From: Streptomyces camponoticapitis
Lineage (GTDB): Bacteria; Actinomycetota; Actinomycetes; Streptomycetales; Streptomycetaceae
DNA length: 64,000 nucleotides
NCBI RefSeq assembly: GCF_014646115.1
Contig: NZ_BMMV01000001.1
Coordinates: 110,030 to 174,029, forward strand
Reading direction: 5' to 3'
The notes under the pieces were generated by a model that was not told the origin of the DNA, did no database searches, and saw nothing but the letters and a program-made list of their open reading frames with translations. The first letter of the stretch is position 1, and each line of letters opens with the position of its first letter. The position numbers were made by a program, and so were the translations under genes. This document shows positions 63,346-64,000 of the stretch, in pieces.

Positions 63346-64000
63346 ATGCGCATGGCGGAGCTGAGCGAGCGCAGTGGGGTCCCCACCGCCACGATCAAGT
63401 ACTACTTGCGGGAGGGGCTGCTCAGACCTGGCCACCGGGTCACCGCCACCCAGTCCGCGTACGACGAGGAGCACCTGCGCCGGCTGCGTCTCGTCCGCGC
63501 GCTGATCCAGGTGGGCCGGATGCCGGTCGCGACCGCGCGCGAGGTCCTCACGGCCATCGAGGACGAGTCCATCGACCACCACACGCGCCTGGGCGCCGCG
63601 ATACGGGCGCTGCCCAACGACGGGGCGCTGGACGCCGCCTTCGAGGCCGGCGAACTGGACGAGGAGACGGAGTCCGCGCGGCGCCGGGCGGACGAGCTGT
63701 TCGAGGAGCTGGGCTGGACACACGCGCTGGCGGCGGGCGCCTCGGAGGCCGCGTACCGCGTCCTGGTCGGGGCGATCGCCGGACTGTCCAGGACCGGCTA
63801 TCCGTGCGAGCCGGCGGACCTGCTGCCGTACGGACGGCTGGCGGACCAGCTCGGCGTCACCGACATCGACATGGTGGAGCGATACGGGGACCCGTACGCG
63901 CAGGTGGAGGCGGCGGTGGCGCTCACCGTGCTGTACGAGCCGGTGCTGCTCAGCCTGCGCCGGCTGGCGGAGGCGGAGGAGTCCAACCGGCGCTACGGTT
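63346..64000 (+). CDS. MerR-family transcriptional regulator (3' end outside window)
   Basis: Partial gene, 218 codons visible. The N-terminal MerR winged helix is MRMAELSERSGVPTATIKYY followed by LREGLLRPGHRVTATQSAYD and LRRLRLVRALIQVGRMPVAT; a long coiled coil and a helical effector domain follow. There is no cysteine set for metals, so the effector is probably organic. The ATG at 63346 has GGAAGG 12 bases upstream. A second in-frame ATG at 63352 is possible. It is divergent from the DUF4188 gene, with the two palindromes between them. Confidence 0.88.
   Translation, partial: MRMAELSERSGVPTATIKYYLREGLLRPGHRVTATQSAYDEEHLRRLRLVRALIQVGRMPVATAREVLTAIEDESIDHHTRLGAAIRALPNDGALDAAFEAGELDEETESARRRADELFEELGWTHALAAGASEAAYRVLVGAIAGLSRTGYPCEPADLLPYGRLADQLGVTDIDMVERYGDPYAQVEAAVALTVLYEPVLLSLRRLAEAEESNRRYG

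Overview
The window is high-GC actinobacterial DNA, almost certainly from a Streptomyces chromosome. It is densely coded, uses many GTG starts, and carries in conserved order the core block that runs from the sporulation sigma factor gene whiG to the IclR regulator gene ndgR. The markers recognised are whiG, dprA, comM, four signal peptidases (sipZYXW), rplS-trmD-rimM-khpA-rpsP, ffh, glnD-glnK-amtB, nsdA, ftsY, glcP, smc, mutM, rnc, rpmF, coaD, rsmD, recG, rpmB, thiD, thiL, ddlA, gpsA, plsC, cofC, hupS and leuCD. Most genes in the block read leftward.

Layout. 1-8933: whiG (cut by the window edge), the dprA-comM-yraN competence/DNA-processing cluster, a DUF2469 gene, a NUDIX gene and four tandem type I signal peptidases. 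8991-11734: the L19-TrmD-RimM-KhpA-S16 ribosome cluster. 11993-14282: a SprT-like metalloprotease homologue and a methyltransferase. 14480-22413: a rightward cassette of eight genes that correspond one for one to the enigmatic E. coli yhf cluster (yhfZ, yhfY, yhfU, yhfT, php, yhfS, yhfX, yhfW). 22495-34414: ffh, the PII nitrogen operon, nsdA with a divergent prim-pol gene, ftsY and the glucose permease gene. 34537-38783: smc and a small coiled-coil gene. 39250-50794: acyP, a secreted CAP protein, mutM, rnc, rpmF, DUF177, a DivIVA-like coiled coil, coaD, rsmD, recG, a cupin and a DAK2/FakA-like protein. 51053-62595: rpmB, thiD, thiL, a stand-alone Lrp/AsnC domain, ddlA, gpsA, plsC, cofC, hupS, leuCD and divergent ndgR. 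62728-64000: a DUF4188 gene divergent from a MerR-type regulator.

The most interesting region is the yhf cassette. It combines a predicted membrane transporter (YhfT) with a small partner (YhfU), a stand-alone PRD domain with both candidate histidines (YhfY), a phosphotriesterase-like hydrolase with its full metal-ligand set (Php), two PLP-fold enzymes (YhfS aminotransferase-like, YhfX alanine-racemase-like), a phosphopentomutase-like metalloenzyme (YhfW) and a GntR-like regulator (YhfZ). This looks like a complete import-and-catabolism pathway for an unknown, probably amino-bearing and phosphorylated, compound. Two near-identical 22-bp sequences (21 of 22 bases equal) sit in the promoters of yhfZ and of the yhfY-W operon. 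Each holds an inverted repeat between candidate -35 and -10 boxes, which predicts that YhfZ controls both transcripts; the yhfZ transcript would be leaderless.

Other items: a pair of 19-bp palindromes between the DUF4188 and MerR genes, an approximately 105-residue Gly/Ala/Pro insertion in the Smc hinge, a GlnR-type box before amtB, an NdgR-like inverted repeat before leuC/ndgR, a 9-bp tandem repeat in thiD, and a 30-bp hairpin element present twice about 21 kb apart. No rRNA, tRNA, CRISPR array, transposase or phage gene was seen.
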